Shown here: in pieces, positions 14,463 through 15,817 of the stretch
Numbering within the stretch: the first letter of the stretch is position 1
How the letters are laid out: every line of letters starts with the position of its first letter
Assembly (NCBI GenBank): GCA_008501785.1
Contig: QQUD01000789.1
Coordinates: 1 to 15,817, forward strand
Reading direction: 5' to 3'
Source of the DNA: Chloroflexota bacterium
GTDB taxonomy: Bacteria; Chloroflexota; Anaerolineae; Promineifilales; Promineifilaceae
DNA: 15,817 nucleotides
Made by a program: the position numbers and the translations under genes
The notes under the pieces: model-generated
What the model was told of the DNA's origin: nothing
Databases searched by the model: none
What the model saw: the letters and a program-made list of their open reading frames with translations, nothing else

Positions 14463-14690
14463 AAATTTAATTTTGCTGAGGGATATAGGAAAACGTGGAT
14501 GTCGAGCAAAACGACATCGGGTTGGTTTGGGTGGTCAAGTCGAATCCATTTCCCCAATCGCGTACTTCCAGGTGGTGGGTGTCATTGTTTCGCTTCTTCA
14601 GCCACGAGGCGAATGGTGGAGACAAGCCCCAGGTCATCGAGGGCTTCTGGGCGCAACCCTTCAATAGCTGTTGTACCCATTTTCCTGAAA
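14463..14690 (-). pseudogene. Relic of a histidine kinase and response regulator gene pair
   Basis: Three motif islands lie in the order expected of a NarL-type two-component pair read on the minus strand. First, 14683-14582 encodes IEGLRPEALDDLGLVSTIRL, then VAEEAKQ and a TGA; this is the end of a HisKA_3 dimerisation domain. Second, 14577-14536 in another frame encodes HHLEVRDWGNGFDL, the DxGxGF ATP-binding motif of HATPase_c. Third, 14524-14495, back in the first frame, encodes QPDVVLLDIH, the phospho-acceptor strand of a receiver domain. Normally about 70 residues separate the first two and more than 100 the last two, so large parts have been deleted. This is also the only content of the 314-bp gap between the SH3b and methyltransferase genes. 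Confidence 0.7.
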
Positions 14691-14763
14691 AAGTGGGGTG
14701 GCATAACGGATTGTTGGGGTGTAGGGGGGCTGAATCAAACCAAATCACAATGAGCAATAAAGT

Positions 14764-15817
14764 TTACCAGACGCGGCAAAGCAACCCTTTGAGATAGGCG
14801 GACTCGGGGAAGGTGAGTGCGATGGGGTGGTCTGGAGCTTGCCCAAGCTGTTGCATGATTTGGACGTGACGGTTGGCATCGATGGCCGCGCCAAAGACAA
14901 CTTTTTGGAAGAGGTCGGCGCTGATCAGACCGGAACAGGAGAAGGTTGCGAGTGTGCCACCGGGTTGCAGCAGGCGCAGTGCCAGCCAGTTGAGGTCTTT
15001 GTAGCCGCGGGTGGCTTTGTCGATGTCGCGGCGGGCGTGCGCAAATTTGGGTGGGTCGAGGATGATGGTGTCGAATTGGATGCCTTCGTCGCGATAGTGG
15101 CGCAGGATTGCGAAGGCGTCACCGGCGAGGTATTCGTCAGACGGCCGTTTCCACCCATTCAACCCCACATTTTTCTCAGCCATTTCCAACGCCTCAATCG
15201 AACTGTCGATGTGCGTTACCTGTTTTGCTCCGTTGGCGATGGCGTATAGGCCAAAGCCTCCTGTGTAGGCAAACACGTTCAGGACGCCTTTGTCTTGCAC
15301 GTGGTTCGGGTGACAAACGGCCGTTCGGTTGTCGCGCTGGTCCAGATAAAAGCCCGTTTTGTGTCCCCCCATGAGATTGACGGCAAACTGAATGTTGTTT
15401 TCTTGAATGGTTAGTTCGGCGGGTGGTGCCTCGCCCCAAAGCAAACCGGTGGTTTGTTTGAGACCTTCCTTTTTGCGTACATCTGCGTCGGAACGTTCTA
15501 AAATGCTGGTTGGTTGGCACAAGTCGGCCAGGAGTTCGGCCAACATTGTTTTGCGGCGGTCGATGCCCATTGTCAAACACTGCATGACCAGATAATCGCC
15601 GTATTTGTCAACGACGAGTCCAGGTAACAGATCGGCTTCACAAAAAATGAGGCGGTAAGCGGAGGTTTGTGGGGTGAGGTTGAGCGCGGAACGGCCGTTT
15701 ATTGCCTGCTCCATTTTCCCCCGCCAAAAATCGGCATACATTGTTTCGTTGTCATCCCAACTCAAGATGCGGCAGCGTATTTGGGAGTGTGGAGTGTAGT
15801 AAGCGGTGGCGAGAAAA
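14764..15817 (-). CDS. RlmI-type class I SAM-dependent rRNA methyltransferase (5' end beyond the window)
   Basis: Predicted 23S rRNA cytosine-C5 methyltransferase of the RlmI/COG1092 family, cytoplasmic. The frame stays open to the window edge. The codons before the TTG at 15765 encode FLATAYYTPHSQIRCRIL, the conserved end of the N-terminal PUA region (cf. YxPxSQIRxRxL), so that TTG is internal and the gene is partial. The central part has LPGLVVDKYGDYLV. The methyltransferase domain has GFYLDQRDNR, VLNVFAYTGGFGLYA (SAM motif I), HIDSS, and DTIILDPPKFA (motif IV). Then comes FSCSGL, where the Cys is the candidate catalytic one. Three octamers lie within (15141, 15317, 15691). The 3' end abuts the two-component relic. 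RlmI versus a close paralogue cannot be decided. Confidence 0.93.
   Translation of the reverse strand, partial: FLATAYYTPHSQIRCRILSWDDNETMYADFWRGKMEQAINGRSALNLTPQTSAYRLIFCEADLLPGLVVDKYGDYLVMQCLTMGIDRRKTMLAELLADLCQPTSILERSDADVRKKEGLKQTTGLLWGEAPPAELTIQENNIQFAVNLMGGHKTGFYLDQRDNRTAVCHPNHVQDKGVLNVFAYTGGFGLYAIANGAKQVTHIDSSIEALEMAEKNVGLNGWKRPSDEYLAGDAFAILRHYRDEGIQFDTIILDPPKFAHARRDIDKATRGYKDLNWLALRLLQPGGTLATFSCSGLISADLFQKVVFGAAIDANRHVQIMQQLGQAPDHPIALTFPESAYLKGLLCRVW

Larger units (their letters stand above)
48..15698. repeat. Dispersed palindromic octamer ACGGCCGT, 23 copies
   Basis: Exact copies start at 48, 718, 877, 1054, 2274, 2725, 2775, 3106, 3858, 3874, 5768, 9528, 10078, 11200, 11386, 12316, 13365, 13534, 13683, 14075, 15141, 15317 and 15691. 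Most are flanked as AACGGCCGTT. They lie in many genes in all three frames (encoding TAV, NGR/DGR or RP) and between genes. Chance expectation for a given octamer in this length is well under one. Confidence 0.9.

Noticed and set aside
14467..14757. Open frames on both strands as a real small gene in the gap
   Set aside because: The frames carry kinase and regulator motifs in different phases, which fits a decayed locus better than any single intact gene.
15763..15765. TTG as the start of the methyltransferase
   Set aside because: Upstream in-frame codons encode the conserved YYTPHSQIRCRIL segment, so the gene continues past the window edge.

Overview
The window looks like chromosomal DNA of a moderate-GC bacterium, most plausibly an uncultured Chloroflexota (Anaerolineae-like). 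This rests on Thr/Pro-rich linkers after lipobox or membrane anchors, an acidic PAEE-type lipoprotein linker, a T-box leader on valS, and the general gene content. It is an inference, not a proof. The palindrome ACGGCCGT occurs 23 times in genes and between them, far above chance. It behaves like a genome-wide iterated octamer, comparable in kind to cyanobacterial HIP1.

Left part (1-3818): the 5' end of valS (minus) sits behind a promoter, a T-box riboswitch and a perfect 34-bp palindrome. A divergent gene encodes an M23-peptidase lipoprotein. Next comes a promoter-to-terminator unit with no ORF, a candidate structured small RNA (2051-2237). A degenerate PEP-synthase-like protein (minus) and RNase PH (plus) follow.

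Envelope block (3855-6555): three minus-strand genes run from a nearly leaderless promoter at 6528-6555. They encode a membrane-anchored protein with an SLT-like domain and an M23-like domain, a two-helix membrane protein with a LysM domain, and a membrane protein with a PH-like domain. The block ends at a bidirectional terminator built from two copies of the octamer.

Peptide transporter operon (6682-10712, minus): a lipoprotein solute-binding protein, an intercistronic hairpin, then DppB-like and DppC-like permeases; no ATPase genes are present. The solute-binding protein is the most striking object here. Its SBP_bac_5 domain is circularly permuted: the segment that normally starts the mature protein is at the C terminus.

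Right part (10790-15817): polX (DNA polymerase X with PHP domain) is translationally coupled to a cyclic-nucleotide-domain/PP2C phosphatase, followed by a heptamer-repeat hairpin and an SH3b-domain membrane protein. A 314-bp gap holds relics of a two-component system (histidine-kinase and response-regulator motif islands in two frames). The window closes with a partial RlmI-type rRNA methyltransferase (minus).

No tRNA, rRNA, CRISPR array or insertion sequence was seen.
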